Below are positions 16,497 through 25,816 of a stretch of 64,000 bases of DNA, one piece after another; position 1 is the stretch's first letter, and each line of letters starts with the position of its first letter. Origin of the DNA: Superficieibacter sp. HKU1 (GTDB lineage Bacteria; Pseudomonadota; Gammaproteobacteria; Enterobacterales; Enterobacteriaceae); the NCBI RefSeq assembly GCF_029319185.1, contig NZ_CP119754.1, forward strand, positions 1,612,001 through 1,676,000. The letters run 5' to 3'. Position numbers and translations under genes: made by a program. The notes beneath the pieces were generated by a model, which saw only the letters and a program-made list of their open reading frames with translations, did no database searches and was not told where the DNA came from.

Positions 16497-17537
16497 TCAG
16501 GCGGGAATAAACTGATATTCCGTCAGACTGACATATTCTTCACCAGGCCGTAAAATGCAGTCTGGCTGCGGCCATTCCGGATGGTTTGGCGAATCAGGTA
16601 AAAACTCGCTTTCCAGCGCCAGACCCTGCCAGGCATCATAGCTACCCGCCTCACGGGACGAGGTGCCTTCAAGGAAGTTGCCAGAATAGAATTGCAGCGC
16701 AGGCGCGGAGGTAAACACCGCCATCTGCAATCTTTCATCGTCAGACCATACATGCGCGGCTTCGCTTTTCACGTTACCTTTTGCCTGCAGCAAAAAGGCG
16801 TGATCGTAGCCGTTGACCTTTTTCTGATCGTCATCGCGCAAGAAGTCGTCGGCAATACGCTTCGGCGAGCGGAAATCGAAGCTGGTATTCGCCACCGCTT
16901 TCAGACCCTGGCGCGGAATACCGCCTTCATCCACCGGCAGGTACTCGTCGGCAAGAATTTGCAGCTTGTGGCTGCGTACGTCGGAGCGCTCACCGTTGAG
17001 GTTAAAATAGACGTGATTAGTCATGTTAACCGGGCAGGGCTGGTCTACCGTGGCGCGATACTCAATGACGATACGGTTATCGTCCGTTAAGGTATAGCGC
17101 GCGGTGGCCTTCAGGTTGCCAGGGAAACCCTGATCGCCGTCGGCGGACTCAAGGGAGAAAACAACCTCGTGATCGCTCAGGCTCTGGTAGCTCCAGCGGC
17201 GCTTGTCGAAGCCTTCCGGCCCGCCGTGCAGCTGGTTCGCGCCCTGGCTTGGTACAACATTGACGATCTTACCATCCAGTTCAAAACGGCTGTCGGCGAT
17301 GCGGTTAGCATAGCGGCCGATGGAGGCACCGAAGAAAGCCTCATGCTGCGGATACTGTTCCGGACCCGCACAGCCGAGGATCGCTTCACGCACGCTGCCG
17401 TCGGAGAGCGGCACGCGCACGGAAAGTAGCGTTGCACCCCAGTCCATCAGGGTCACAACCAGCCCTGTGCCATTGCGCAGGGTAAGCAAACGAAACGGCA
17501 GCCCATCAGGGGCGCTCGCGGGCGTATTTCTTAGCAC
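16497..17537 (-). CDS. galM: Aldose 1-epimerase (galactose mutarotase)
   Basis: 346 residues, as in E. coli. It interconverts beta- and alpha-D-galactose so that GalK can act. Family residues are visible: substrate-binding ANRIADSRF, NQLHGGPEGFDKRRW with a catalytic His, MTNHVYFNL with the second His, and LQFYSGNF. Last gene of galETKM, overlapping galK by 7 bases, which shows coupled translation. Confidence 0.98.
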   Translation of the reverse strand: MLRNTPASAPDGLPFRLLTLRNGTGLVVTLMDWGATLLSVRVPLSDGSVREAILGCAGPEQYPQHEAFFGASIGRYANRIADSRFELDGKIVNVVPSQGANQLHGGPEGFDKRRWSYQSLSDHEVVFSLESADGDQGFPGNLKATARYTLTDDNRIVIEYRATVDQPCPVNMTNHVYFNLNGERSDVRSHKLQILADEYLPVDEGGIPRQGLKAVANTSFDFRSPKRIADDFLRDDDQKKVNGYDHAFLLQAKGNVKSEAAHVWSDDERLQMAVFTSAPALQFYSGNFLEGTSSREAGSYDAWQGLALESEFLPDSPNHPEWPQPDCILRPGEEYVSLTEYQFIPA

Positions 17538-18679
17538 AGACCTGCTCCTTGTGATGGTTTACAAACATAGAACGTTTCTTTGATGCCGGTTTTTGCTTCG
17601 TACTGTTCGGCGACCGCTTTTTTAACTTCAGTGACCAGATCTTCCGGGATCAGCGCGACAATACAGCCGCCGAAACCACCGCCGGTCATGCGCACGCCGC
17701 CTTTATCACCAATCACGGCTTTCACAATCTCAACCAGCGTGTCGATTTGCGGAACGGTAATCTCAAAGTCATCGCGCATGGAAGCGTGAGACTCAGCCAT
17801 CAGTTTACCCATCCGTTGCAGATCGCCTTTCTCCAGCGCCTCAGCGGCCTCGACGGTGCGAATGTTCTCCGTCAATACGTGGCGTACGCGTTTGGCAACG
17901 ACAGGGTCCAGTTCGTTTGCCACCGCGTTAAATTCGTCCAGCTTAACATCGCGCAGCGCAGGCTGCTGGAAGAATCGCGCCCCGGTTTCGCACTGTTCAC
18001 GGCGGGTATTATATTCACTGCCCACCAGCGTACGCTTGAAGTTACTGTTAATAATAACCACCGCCACGCCTTTTGGCATGGAAACCGCTTTGGTGCCGAG
18101 TGTCCGGCAGTCGAGCAGCAGGGCATGATCTTTTTTGCCCAGCGCGGAAATAAGCTGATCCATGATGCCGCAGTTACAGCCAACAAACTGGTTTTCCGCT
18201 TCCTGACCGTTCAGGGCGATTTGCGCACCGTCCAGCGGCAGATGATAAAGCTGCTGGAAGACGGTACCGACTGCGACTTCCAGCGAGGCGGAAGAGCTGA
18301 GGCCCGCGCCCTGCGGAACGTCGCCGCTGATAACTAAATCCGCGCCGCCAAAACTGGCGTTACGCTGCTGAAGATGTTTTACCACGCCGCGGACATAGTT
18401 GGACCACTGCTGCTTTTCATGCGTCACAATCGGCGCATCCAGCGAAAATTCGTCAACCTGGTTGTCGTAATCGGCGGCGATCACGCGCACGGTACGATCG
18501 GAACGCGCTGCACAGCTGATCACCGTCTGATAATCAATTGCGCAGGGCAGCACAAAACCGTCATTATAGTCAGTGTGTTCGCCAATCAGATTTACGCGGC
18601 CCGGTGCCTGAATGACATGGGTGGCAGGGTAGCCGAATTTTTCAGCAAACAGGGACTGTGTTTTTTCTTTCAGACTCAT
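17531..18679 (-). CDS. galK: Galactokinase
   Basis: 382 residues. It phosphorylates alpha-D-galactose at C1 with ATP. GHMP kinase motifs are all present: galactose signature RVNLIGEHTDYNDGFVLP near residue 28, ATP loop VPQGAGLSSSASLE, and the third motif MTGGGFGGCIVAL near residue 342. It lies 2 bases after galT in the operon. Confidence 0.98.
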   Translation of the reverse strand: MSLKEKTQSLFAEKFGYPATHVIQAPGRVNLIGEHTDYNDGFVLPCAIDYQTVISCAARSDRTVRVIAADYDNQVDEFSLDAPIVTHEKQQWSNYVRGVVKHLQQRNASFGGADLVISGDVPQGAGLSSSASLEVAVGTVFQQLYHLPLDGAQIALNGQEAENQFVGCNCGIMDQLISALGKKDHALLLDCRTLGTKAVSMPKGVAVVIINSNFKRTLVGSEYNTRREQCETGARFFQQPALRDVKLDEFNAVANELDPVVAKRVRHVLTENIRTVEAAEALEKGDLQRMGKLMAESHASMRDDFEITVPQIDTLVEIVKAVIGDKGGVRMTGGGFGGCIVALIPEDLVTEVKKAVAEQYEAKTGIKETFYVCKPSQGAGLC

Positions 18680-18681
18680 TG

Positions 18682-19728
18682 TTATTCTCCGGATTCGCGA
18701 AAATGGACGTCGCTGACCGCACGCAGGCGTTCGGCGGCTTGTTCTGCGGTAAGATCGCGCTGGGTTTCCGCCAGCATTTCGTAGCCAACCATGAACTTAC
18801 GCACGGTGGCAGAGCGCAGCAGCGGCGGATAAAAGTGGGCGTGTAACTGCCAGTGTTGATTTTCTTCGCCGTTAAACGGCGCGCCGTGCCAGCCCATTGA
18901 GTAGGGGAAAGAGCACTGGAACAGATTGTCGTAGCGGCTGGTGAGTTTCTTCAGCGCCAGCGCCAGATCCTGACGCTGCTCGTCAGTTAACTCAGTGATC
19001 CGCAATACATGAGCCTTAGGCAGCAGTAGCGTTTCAAACGGCCATGCGGCCCAGTAGGGTACCACCGCCAGCCAGTGCTCTGTTTCCACTACGGTGCGGC
19101 TGCCGTCCGCCAGTTCGCGCTGAACATAGTCGACCAGCATCGGCGAGCGTTGTTCGGCAAAGTAACGTTTTTGCAGGCGATCTTCACGCTCGATTTCATT
19201 AGGCAGAAAACTGTTGGCCCAAACCTGACCGTGCGGGTGCGGGTTGGAGCAGCCCATCGCCGCGCCTTTATTTTCAAACACCTGTACCCAGGGATACTCT
19301 TTCCCCAGCTCCGCCGTTTGCTGCTGCCAGGTTTCAACGACTTCCGCCAGCGCGTCGACGGTTAATTCCGGCAGCGTTTTGCTGTGGTCGGGTGAGAAGC
19401 AGATCACCCGGCTGGTGCCGCGTGCGCTCTGGCAGCGCATCAGCGGATCGTCGCTTTCCGGCGCGTCAGGCGTGTCGGTCATCAGCGCGGCAAAATCGTT
19501 AGTAAAAACGTAGGTGCCTTTGTAGTCCGGGTTCTTGTCGCCGGTAACACGGGTATTGCCGGGGCAGAGAAAACAGTCCGGATCGTGCTGAGGCAGCTTT
19601 TGCTGCGAGGGCGTTTCCTGCGCCCCCTGCCAGGGACGTTTCGCACGGTGCGGTGAAACGAGGATCCATTGCCCGGTTAACGGGTTATAGCGGCGATGCG
19701 GGTGATCGACCGGGTTAAATTGTGTCAT
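18682..19728 (-). CDS. galT: Galactose-1-phosphate uridylyltransferase
   Basis: 348 residues from the second of two ATGs (MTQFNPVDHPHRRYNPL, the E. coli start). It swaps galactose-1-phosphate and UDP-glucose through a uridylyl-histidine. The catalytic triad motif lies in CSNPHPHGQVWANSF. Metal-binding cysteines are in DCFLCPGN. It follows galE by 9 bases. Confidence 0.98.
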   Translation of the reverse strand: MTQFNPVDHPHRRYNPLTGQWILVSPHRAKRPWQGAQETPSQQKLPQHDPDCFLCPGNTRVTGDKNPDYKGTYVFTNDFAALMTDTPDAPESDDPLMRCQSARGTSRVICFSPDHSKTLPELTVDALAEVVETWQQQTAELGKEYPWVQVFENKGAAMGCSNPHPHGQVWANSFLPNEIEREDRLQKRYFAEQRSPMLVDYVQRELADGSRTVVETEHWLAVVPYWAAWPFETLLLPKAHVLRITELTDEQRQDLALALKKLTSRYDNLFQCSFPYSMGWHGAPFNGEENQHWQLHAHFYPPLLRSATVRKFMVGYEMLAETQRDLTAEQAAERLRAVSDVHFRESGE

Positions 19729-19737
19729 CACGGTTCC

Positions 19738-20754
19738 TTAGTCTGAATAACCTTGCGGATGGCGAGACTGCCAGTGCCAGGTATCCTGCGCCATTTGATC
19801 AAGGGTGCGGGAAACGCGCCAGTCCAGCTCTTTATCTGCCTTACTGGCGTCGGCCCAGTAGGCGGGAAGATCGCCATCACGGCGCGGCGCGAAATGGTAA
19901 TTGACCGGTTTACCGCAGGCTTTACTGAAGGCATTGACCACATCCAGCACGCTACTCCCGATGCCAGCGCCCAGGTTGTAAATATGCACGCCGGGTTTGT
20001 CCGCCAGCTTCTGCATTGCCGCAACGTGGCCGTCGGCCAGGTCCATGACGTGAATATAATCGCGCACCCCGGTGCCGTCTTCGGTCGGGTAGTCGTTACC
20101 GAAGATGGCCAGCGAGTCGCGGCGGCCTACCGCAACCTGCGCGATGTACGGCATCAGGTTATTGGGAATACCCTGCGGATCTTCGCCCATATCGCCCGAC
20201 GGATGCGCGCCGACCGGGTTAAAATAACGCAGCAGGGCGATGCTCCAGTCCGGCTGGGCTTTTTGCAGATCGGTAAGGATCTGCTCGACCATCAGCTTGC
20301 TTTTGCCGTAAGGACTTTGCGGCGTGCCGGTCGGGAAGCTTTCGACGTAAGGAATTTTAGGCTGGTCGCCGTAGACGGTTGCAGAGGAGCTAAAAATGAA
20401 GTTTTTGACATTCGCCGAACGCATGGCGGAAATCAGACGCAGCGTGCCGTTAACGTTGTTATCATAGTATTCCAGCGGCTTAGCAACGGATTCACCGACC
20501 GCTTTCAGGCCTGCAAAGTGGATCACCGCGTCGATACTGTGATCGTGCAGAATTTCCGTCATCAGCGCTTCATTACGGATATCACCTTCGACAAACGTGG
20601 GGTGCTTGCCGCCGAGACGTTCGATAACGGGCATTACGCTGCGCTTGCTGTTACACAGGTTGTCCAGAATGATGACATCGTGGCCATTTTGCAGCAGTTG
20701 CACACAGGTGTGACTCCCAATGTAACCGCTACCACCAGTAACCAAAACTCTCAT
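19738..20754 (-). CDS. galE: UDP-glucose 4-epimerase
   Basis: 338 residues from MRVLVTGG; five further codons upstream (MMERK) are open but the ribosome site and homology favour this start. Short-chain dehydrogenase fold with NAD loop GGSGYIGSH, SSSATVYGD with the catalytic Ser/Thr and YGKSK with the catalytic Tyr and Lys. First gene of galETKM. The internal gal operator lies inside its first codons. A 340-residue antisense open frame across it is a codon-bias artefact. Confidence 0.98.
   Translation of the reverse strand: MRVLVTGGSGYIGSHTCVQLLQNGHDVIILDNLCNSKRSVMPVIERLGGKHPTFVEGDIRNEALMTEILHDHSIDAVIHFAGLKAVGESVAKPLEYYDNNVNGTLRLISAMRSANVKNFIFSSSATVYGDQPKIPYVESFPTGTPQSPYGKSKLMVEQILTDLQKAQPDWSIALLRYFNPVGAHPSGDMGEDPQGIPNNLMPYIAQVAVGRRDSLAIFGNDYPTEDGTGVRDYIHVMDLADGHVAAMQKLADKPGVHIYNLGAGIGSSVLDVVNAFSKACGKPVNYHFAPRRDGDLPAYWADASKADKELDWRVSRTLDQMAQDTWHWQSRHPQGYSD
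20720..20735 (-). promoter_or_regulatory. Internal gal operator (OI) inside galE
   Basis: On the minus strand GTGGTAGCGGTTACAT, the same 16 bases as the E. coli internal operator for GalR/GalS, encoding part of the GGSGYIG loop. Confidence 0.9.
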
Positions 20755-20811
20755 TTTTCGCTCCATCATGCTTAGGATATGTGATTAAGATAGCATAACA
20801 AAGATGCGAAA

Positions 20812-20833
20812 AGTGTGACATGGAATAAGTTTG
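20812..20833 (-). promoter_or_regulatory. CRP site of the gal promoters
   Basis: AAGTGTGACATGGAATAAGT carries the TGTGA half-site in the same context as in the E. coli gal promoter, next to the external operator. CRP favours promoter P1. Confidence 0.75.
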
Positions 20834-20848
20834 TGGAATCGCTTACAC
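20833..20848 (-). promoter_or_regulatory. External gal operator (OE)
   Basis: GTGGAATCGCTTACAC fits the GalR/GalS consensus GTGNAANCGNTTNCAC exactly. With the internal operator 113 bases away (20720), it can form the known GalR repression loop; the spacing matches E. coli. Confidence 0.93.
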
Positions 20849-21046
20849 TAAAAACGATCACCCCGATTCAACGGGGAAAAACATTTAAAATCATGTTGTT
20901 AATTAAAGGTATGATAAATCCTAAAAATCCGTCGTACAGAGTTGATCTTTTCCTGCTTCTCGGTTCAGCTTCCTGATTGACGAAATAATCAAATTAACGC
21001 TGAATAAGGTGCTTAGTGAAAAGCGACTGGAGAAGGAGAGAAGGGG

Positions 21047-21799
21047 ATGGACGCGTTTTATTCGAGCGTTGCAGGTTGTTGGGTTCGCTGGCAGTCCCTG
21101 CCGGGAAAAGGCGAGCCGGTGGTTTTTATCCACAGTCTGGGCTGTGCGTCATCGTATGAATATCCACTCGTGGTGGCCGATGCGCAGTTTGGTGGGCGGG
21201 CCGCTATTCTGATCGATTTGCCTGGAAGTGGTTATAGTGGAAAGCCTGTGGACTTCAGCTATACCACCAGCGATCAGGCTCGCGTCATCGTGGAGTTGAT
21301 TAATCATCTGAATTTGCAACGCTTTTATTTATATGGTCACAGTATGGGCGGCAGTATTGCCATCGAAGTCGCTGCGCTTATCACCGATCGTATTCTGGCG
21401 CTGGCGGTATCCGAACCAAACTTCTCTGCTGGCGGCGGCATGTTTAGCCGCCACATTGCAGCGATGCCGGAAAAGACGTTTGTGGATAAAGGGTATATTG
21501 AATTAGTAGAGGGCGAGGCGTCGCCCTGGGCCGGGTCGCTACAAAGTAACGTGCCATGGGCCGTCTGGCGTGGAGCGACGAGCCTGGTCGGGGGTGTCAC
21601 TCCTTCATGGCTGGAGCGGTTTCAACACTTACGCTGCCCACACACGCTTATTGTTGGCGAAAACTCTGCGCCCGATGCGGATGTCGAAACGGTGCGGGCG
21701 ATGGGGATTCCCGTGTTCACTATCGAAAATGCCGGGCACTGCATGTCGTGGGAAAACCCCCCGGCGCTGGCAAGAACGATTGCCAGCGTATTCAGTTAA
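21047..21799 (+). CDS. Alpha/beta hydrolase of unknown substrate
   Basis: 250 residues, start MDAFYSSVAG after GAGAAGGGG. Alpha/beta-hydrolase fold: oxyanion motif VVFIHSLGCASSYEY, nucleophile elbow YGHSMGGSIAIE (Ser near residue 99), acid probably Asp in ENSAPDADVETV and catalytic His in ENAGHCMSWENP. Such proteins are esterases, lipases or C-C hydrolases; the substrate is not readable. It is divergent from galE and its end overlaps modF by 4 bases tail to tail. E. coli K-12 has no gene here, so this is an accessory insertion or a lost gene in E. coli. 20755-21046 holds the gal promoter and then this gene's leader. Confidence 0.85.
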   Translation: MDAFYSSVAGCWVRWQSLPGKGEPVVFIHSLGCASSYEYPLVVADAQFGGRAAILIDLPGSGYSGKPVDFSYTTSDQARVIVELINHLNLQRFYLYGHSMGGSIAIEVAALITDRILALAVSEPNFSAGGGMFSRHIAAMPEKTFVDKGYIELVEGEASPWAGSLQSNVPWAVWRGATSLVGGVTPSWLERFQHLRCPHTLIVGENSAPDADVETVRAMGIPVFTIENAGHCMSWENPPALARTIASVFS

Positions 21800-23265
21800 A
21801 TAGCTTCCAGTACGTACCGATAGCTTTCGCCCTCCGGCACAAACGCTAACCGGTGGGTGATGCATTCTGGCGCGTCTTCCGCATGGTGCGAAACGAACAG
21901 CAGTTGTGTTTCACCTTCCCCCATCAGAATATCGACAAAACGGCGAACGAGCTGGCGGTTCAGCGGATCGAGTCCCTGAAGCGGCTCGTCGAGGATCAAC
22001 AGGGTCGGGTGCTTTACCAGCGCCCGCGCAATCAGCGCCAGCCGTTGTTGTCCCCAGGAAAGACTGTGGAAAGGAGCGTCGGCGGTGCGGTTATCCATGC
22101 CAAGGATATCCAGCCACTGCTGCGCCAGTTTATGTTGTCGGTCAGAAACCGCCTGATAAATGCCAATTGAATCAAAATAGCCGGAGAGGATCACGTTACG
22201 TACAGTAGTGCTAACGCGGTAATCCAGATGCAGGCTGCTGCTGACGTAGCCAATGTGCTTTTTAATATCCCAGATGGTTTCTCCGCTGCCGCGACGGCGA
22301 CCAAAGAGCGTCAAATCGTTGCTGTAACCCTGGGGATGATCGCCTGTAATCAAACTCAGTAGCGTCGATTTCCCTGCGCCGTTAGGACCGATAATTTGCC
22401 AGTGCTCACCGGGTTTTACCGTCCAGCTAAGATGATTGAGAATGGGACGATCGTCATAAGAGACGACGCCATCATTGAGAATAATTCGCGGGGCGTTGGC
22501 GGCAAGCGTCAGGCGCACCGACGGCTCGTCGGGTTCGGGCAGCGTAATGTCTTTCAAACGTTCACTGTGCGCCAGCTGCCCGATCAGCGCCTGCCGCAAT
22601 AAGGTTTCTTTTTCGCCGGTGTCGATCAGCGTGCGGTCAGCCAGTACGCCAGCATGCCGCACGAAATCAGGGATCTCGTCAAAGCGATTGAGGACCAGCA
22701 CAATCGTATAGCCCTGCTCATTGAGCGTCGCCAGCAGCGTTGCCAGCTGTTCACGCGAAGCCACGTCCAGGCCGTCAAACGGCTCGTCAAGGATCAGCAA
22801 ATCCGGCTCGGACATTAACGCCTGGCATAGCAGCGTCTTACGCGTTTCTCCAGTAGAAAGGTATTTGAAACGGCGGGTAAGTAGCGATGTGATACCAAAC
22901 CAGGCGGCAAGCTGCGCGCAGCGTTCGGGATTTATGACCTCATCCTGAATAATTTCCGCGGTGGTGCGCCCGGTATCGTCTTCGCCCGGGCTCAGCAGAT
23001 CGGTATTATTGCGCTGCCATTCATCGCTGACCAGCTTTTGCAACTGCTCAAAAGAAAGGCGGACAGGGCGCGAAAAACCACTCTCCCGGGTGCCTTTACC
23101 CAGTGGCAGCTCACCAGCGAGAGCTCTGGCGAGGGCCGATTTACCGCTGCCATTCGTGCCGACAAAGGCCCAGCTTTCGCCAGCGCTTAACGTCAGGTCA
23201 GGAATGGTCAGAACGCAGGTATCACTCAAATGAAACGTGCCTTGCGAAATATGCAACAATGACAT
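21796..23265 (-). CDS. modF: ModF, double-domain ABC ATPase of the molybdate locus
   Basis: 489 residues (490 in E. coli) with two ABC domains and no membrane part. Domain 1: Walker A GTNGSGKSA, signature LSTGETRKTLL, Walker B LLILDEP. Domain 2: GPNGAGKST, LSWGQQRLALIARAL, LLILDEPLQGLD. ModF (PhrA) is encoded with ModE and its exact role is still unclear; a photorepair phenotype was reported in E. coli. It follows modE after 65 bases in the same direction. Confidence 0.97.
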   Translation of the reverse strand: MSLLHISQGTFHLSDTCVLTIPDLTLSAGESWAFVGTNGSGKSALARALAGELPLGKGTRESGFSRPVRLSFEQLQKLVSDEWQRNNTDLLSPGEDDTGRTTAEIIQDEVINPERCAQLAAWFGITSLLTRRFKYLSTGETRKTLLCQALMSEPDLLILDEPFDGLDVASREQLATLLATLNEQGYTIVLVLNRFDEIPDFVRHAGVLADRTLIDTGEKETLLRQALIGQLAHSERLKDITLPEPDEPSVRLTLAANAPRIILNDGVVSYDDRPILNHLSWTVKPGEHWQIIGPNGAGKSTLLSLITGDHPQGYSNDLTLFGRRRGSGETIWDIKKHIGYVSSSLHLDYRVSTTVRNVILSGYFDSIGIYQAVSDRQHKLAQQWLDILGMDNRTADAPFHSLSWGQQRLALIARALVKHPTLLILDEPLQGLDPLNRQLVRRFVDILMGEGETQLLFVSHHAEDAPECITHRLAFVPEGESYRYVLEAI

Positions 23266-23330
23266 TCTGTATCCCGTTTTTTGCAGTGTTTTAAACAGGG
23301 ATACGATTTCCTGGACGGATTGTCAATGAT

Positions 23331-24119
23331 TCAGCACAGCGTGGCGATAATCACCCGATCGGCATTGAAATACGCGATCACTTCGCTACCGTCTTCAAAC
23401 CCGACCGCGCGATCAACAGGAAGAGTAGCGCAAAGGATTTGCCCGTCCGGGAGCGTCATCAGCACTTCGCACTGTTCATTGCCACGTTCAATATGGCTAA
23501 TGACACCGGCGAGCTGGTTATCAGATTCCGCCGCCTCGGCGCGATCCTGCGTGATGTTAACCCACGGCGCTTTCAGGAGCACCAGTACCTCTTTTCCTTC
23601 ATCCAGCCCAAGACGCTCGCCGCTCTGCGCCGTGATCGCCACTTTCAACCGGGTTTCGCCATCCGCCAGTAAGATGTCCACATGCTGTTGAACCCGATCG
23701 TGATCGCGTCCGGTGACGGTGCCGAACCACTGATTACGGGCGCTGGTTTGCAGCGAGAAGCGGGAGATGGCTGCCAGCAGGCTGTTCAGCGGCAGGCCGT
23801 CATCAAGGCTCAACACATCAAACGCTTTTTGCTGGATCTGCGCCAGCAGATCGTATAGTTCAATCAGCCGTTGACCGTAACGCGTGAGCAATGCGCCACC
23901 GCCGCCTTTACCACCGGTGGCTCTGTCCACCAACGGCTGCTCGCTGAGCTGATTCATTTCATTGATCGCATCCCAGGCGCTTTTGTAGCTGATGCCCGCG
24001 TCTTTAGCGCCCTGGCTGATGGAGCCAGTTTGCGCGATGTGCTTGAGCAGCGTAATGCGGCGCGGATCGGCAAAAAGACGCTGCTGGAGTTTCAGTGTGA
24101 GAAGAATTTCAGCCTGCAT
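23331..24119 (-). CDS. modE: ModE, molybdate-responsive transcription regulator
   Basis: 262 residues as in E. coli. N-terminal winged helix (about residues 1-120, with ISQGAKDAGISYKSAWDAINEMN recognition segment and GKGGGGALLTRYG wing) and two C-terminal molbindin (TOBE) repeats that bind molybdate or tungstate (SARNQWFGTVTG and VNIT...SDNQLAGVISHIERG). Molybdate-bound ModE represses modABC and activates moaA. Three candidate operators are in this window (10449, 26078, 47148). Confidence 0.98.
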   Translation of the reverse strand: MQAEILLTLKLQQRLFADPRRITLLKHIAQTGSISQGAKDAGISYKSAWDAINEMNQLSEQPLVDRATGGKGGGGALLTRYGQRLIELYDLLAQIQQKAFDVLSLDDGLPLNSLLAAISRFSLQTSARNQWFGTVTGRDHDRVQQHVDILLADGETRLKVAITAQSGERLGLDEGKEVLVLLKAPWVNITQDRAEAAESDNQLAGVISHIERGNEQCEVLMTLPDGQILCATLPVDRAVGFEDGSEVIAYFNADRVIIATLC

Positions 24120-24299
24120 AACCGTGTCCTGGCAAAAAGGGTATTGTGACGCAAATGGGTGTGGACGCCAACTTGTTCTGTAGGTGCAGGAAACATGATA
24201 CTGGAGATATTATCTGATTAAGATCATTTATTAATTTATAAAAAAGAGCAAAATCAGAGTCGGTAATACGTTTTACTATTTAATTTATTGAGATTTTGT

Positions 24300-24458
24300 A
24301 TGAATGAGATTAAAACAACGTCAGGCAGTACCACTCTTCAGGAAAATTATGTTGTTCATCAAAAAATAACACGTCCTGTGAAGATTTTTCTCCTTTTTTG
24401 GGTAGATGAAGATGATAAGGCGCGAGATATGTTTGCAGAATCAGCGCAACAAGGATGA
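24300..24458 (+). CDS. Small hypothetical protein, first of a three-gene AT-rich islet
   Basis: 52 residues, ATG 24300 to TGA 24456-24458: MNEIKTTSGSTTLQEN then VVHQKITRPVKIFLLFWVDE. No family recognised. Its TGA overlaps the ATG of the next gene (ATGA), so the two are translationally coupled, which supports that it is real. There is no clear Shine-Dalgarno sequence; the upstream 24120-24299 is AT-rich and holds the modE promoter on the other strand. It could also be the remnant C-terminus of a larger protein. Confidence 0.45.
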   Translation: MNEIKTTSGSTTLQENYVVHQKITRPVKIFLLFWVDEDDKARDMFAESAQQG

Positions 24459-25081
24459 AAAACATTAAAAACTCGCTTTGGTACGATGAAAGCGTTCATA
24501 AAGTGCATTGCCCCCCTGTTCAATCAATTGGAGAAATAGCAAATGTTATCACGTCATGGGTCAATAAATATGGTGGAAAGCAAAAAGCCAAGGTGCAAGA
24601 AATAGGAGTTTTTTCTCATGCTGCGACGGATGGTCCTATTTCTGTTTATACCGCTAATAACCCTCCGGTATCAGATTGCGACTGTCAGTTAGCTATCAAA
24701 GACGGTTGGGATAAAATTGATTTCAATTGGGCGCATGAAAAGCCTATGTGTGTTTTTTATGGATGTAATTCAGGGTGGATAGATGGTTTCTCACAAAAAA
24801 TTTCTGCATTAGGTAATTTTAGAAACGTAACTGTTTGGGGACAAAGTAAATCAACTTTCCCATCATTCTTACCTAATAAGCGAGTCACTGTCCTTGAAAG
24901 GACAGCTGGCTTTGGATGGGATTTAGGACCAACTTATATGGTGGGAGGTAAGGAATCGCAGGGGCTATTAGCCATGACATCAGGTTTAGAGCCTGATGCT
25001 GAACCCCTTAACTTTTTTTATAATGGACAATATAAAGGATCCAGCCATCAGGGAGTATTTAATGATCATCAAAAAAAATAG
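24455..25081 (+). CDS. Hypothetical protein with a possible caspase-like His/Cys dyad
   Basis: 208 residues, no signal peptide and no membrane helix. I do not recognise the family by name. A hydrophobic strand followed by FSHAATDGP (His55) and a second strand followed by FYGCNSGW (Cys104) resemble the His and Cys positions of caspase-like (clan CD) peptidases and DUF4347-type domains; this is a pattern judgement only. Base composition is clearly lower in G+C than the neighbouring mod genes, and codon use is AT-rich, suggesting transfer. Starts inside the stop of the preceding frame and overlaps the following lipoprotein-like gene by 20 bases. Confidence 0.6.
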   Translation: MKNIKNSLWYDESVHKVHCPPVQSIGEIANVITSWVNKYGGKQKAKVQEIGVFSHAATDGPISVYTANNPPVSDCDCQLAIKDGWDKIDFNWAHEKPMCVFYGCNSGWIDGFSQKISALGNFRNVTVWGQSKSTFPSFLPNKRVTVLERTAGFGWDLGPTYMVGGKESQGLLAMTSGLEPDAEPLNFFYNGQYKGSSHQGVFNDHQKK

Positions 25082-25589
25082 TTTGATTTTCTCACTACTT
25101 TTTCTTACATGTTCTTGCGATGAGATTATTAGGCGTGATGAACCTTGTTTTGACGTTTACGGAGATTACTCCATACTGAAAGACATTACCATTAATTTAA
25201 AAGTGGACGTAAATAATGGGGGTAATACCTCTGAGATGAAGACATTGTTAAATAAAGGGGCAGCTTATCCAGTTTGTTTCCATTTAAAAGATGTTGTTCA
25301 TTATACCGTGTATTTCTCATATAAAGATAAAATTAATTCTTTAAGTTTTGATGCTATCATTCCAAAGTTAATTATTAAAAATAGAAATGCTCAGGTTCTT
25401 TATGTATATAAAGAGGGCGAGGCAGTACATATGAAATATTATGGAGCATGGGATGATATTCGCAAAGAACACTCTATTTTTAAAGATAAAGTAGCGGTAA
25501 CAAGAGAAGAGTATTTAAAAAACCATAAGGTAGATAACAACACCAGTGAACTTGATTTTATAAATAATTTCTATGGTTTCTTTGGGTGA
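25062..25589 (+). CDS. Putative exported or lipid-anchored protein paired with the preceding gene
   Basis: 175 residues from ATG 25062 (the frame is open further up, inside the previous gene, but MIIKKNSLIFSLLFLTCSCDE is a typical export signal). Cys17 or Cys19 could be lipidated, although neither fits the lipobox well. The rest is a soluble domain with alternating strands and no recognised motif. The 20-base overlap with the previous gene and same low G+C content show they moved together. A periplasmic inhibitor or immunity protein for the upstream product is one possible reading, by analogy with effector-immunity pairs, without direct proof. Confidence 0.55.
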   Translation: MIIKKNSLIFSLLFLTCSCDEIIRRDEPCFDVYGDYSILKDITINLKVDVNNGGNTSEMKTLLNKGAAYPVCFHLKDVVHYTVYFSYKDKINSLSFDAIIPKLIIKNRNAQVLYVYKEGEAVHMKYYGAWDDIRKEHSIFKDKVAVTREEYLKNHKVDNNTSELDFINNFYGFFG

Positions 25590-25816
25590 TTATTTTCTTG
25601 TAAACTAAATGCGATATGGTAAATTATTTATCAATACGATAAGAATCATTCGATTTTGATGCGTCTGCAATCATCAATCATTTATGGACATTATAGGTGA
25701 AGTGTAAGCAACTTCCTGCGTAAGATGCGAAGCGTTTTTGTACACCGCACAAATCGGCAGTGCTTTTCGCCGAAATCCGGTTAGAATAGCCTTATTCACA
25801 ATGTCTGGAGTTCACC

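Noticed and set aside
19753..20775. 340-residue antisense open frame over galE
   Set aside because: Codon-bias shadow of galE; no ribosome site and no recognisable protein features.
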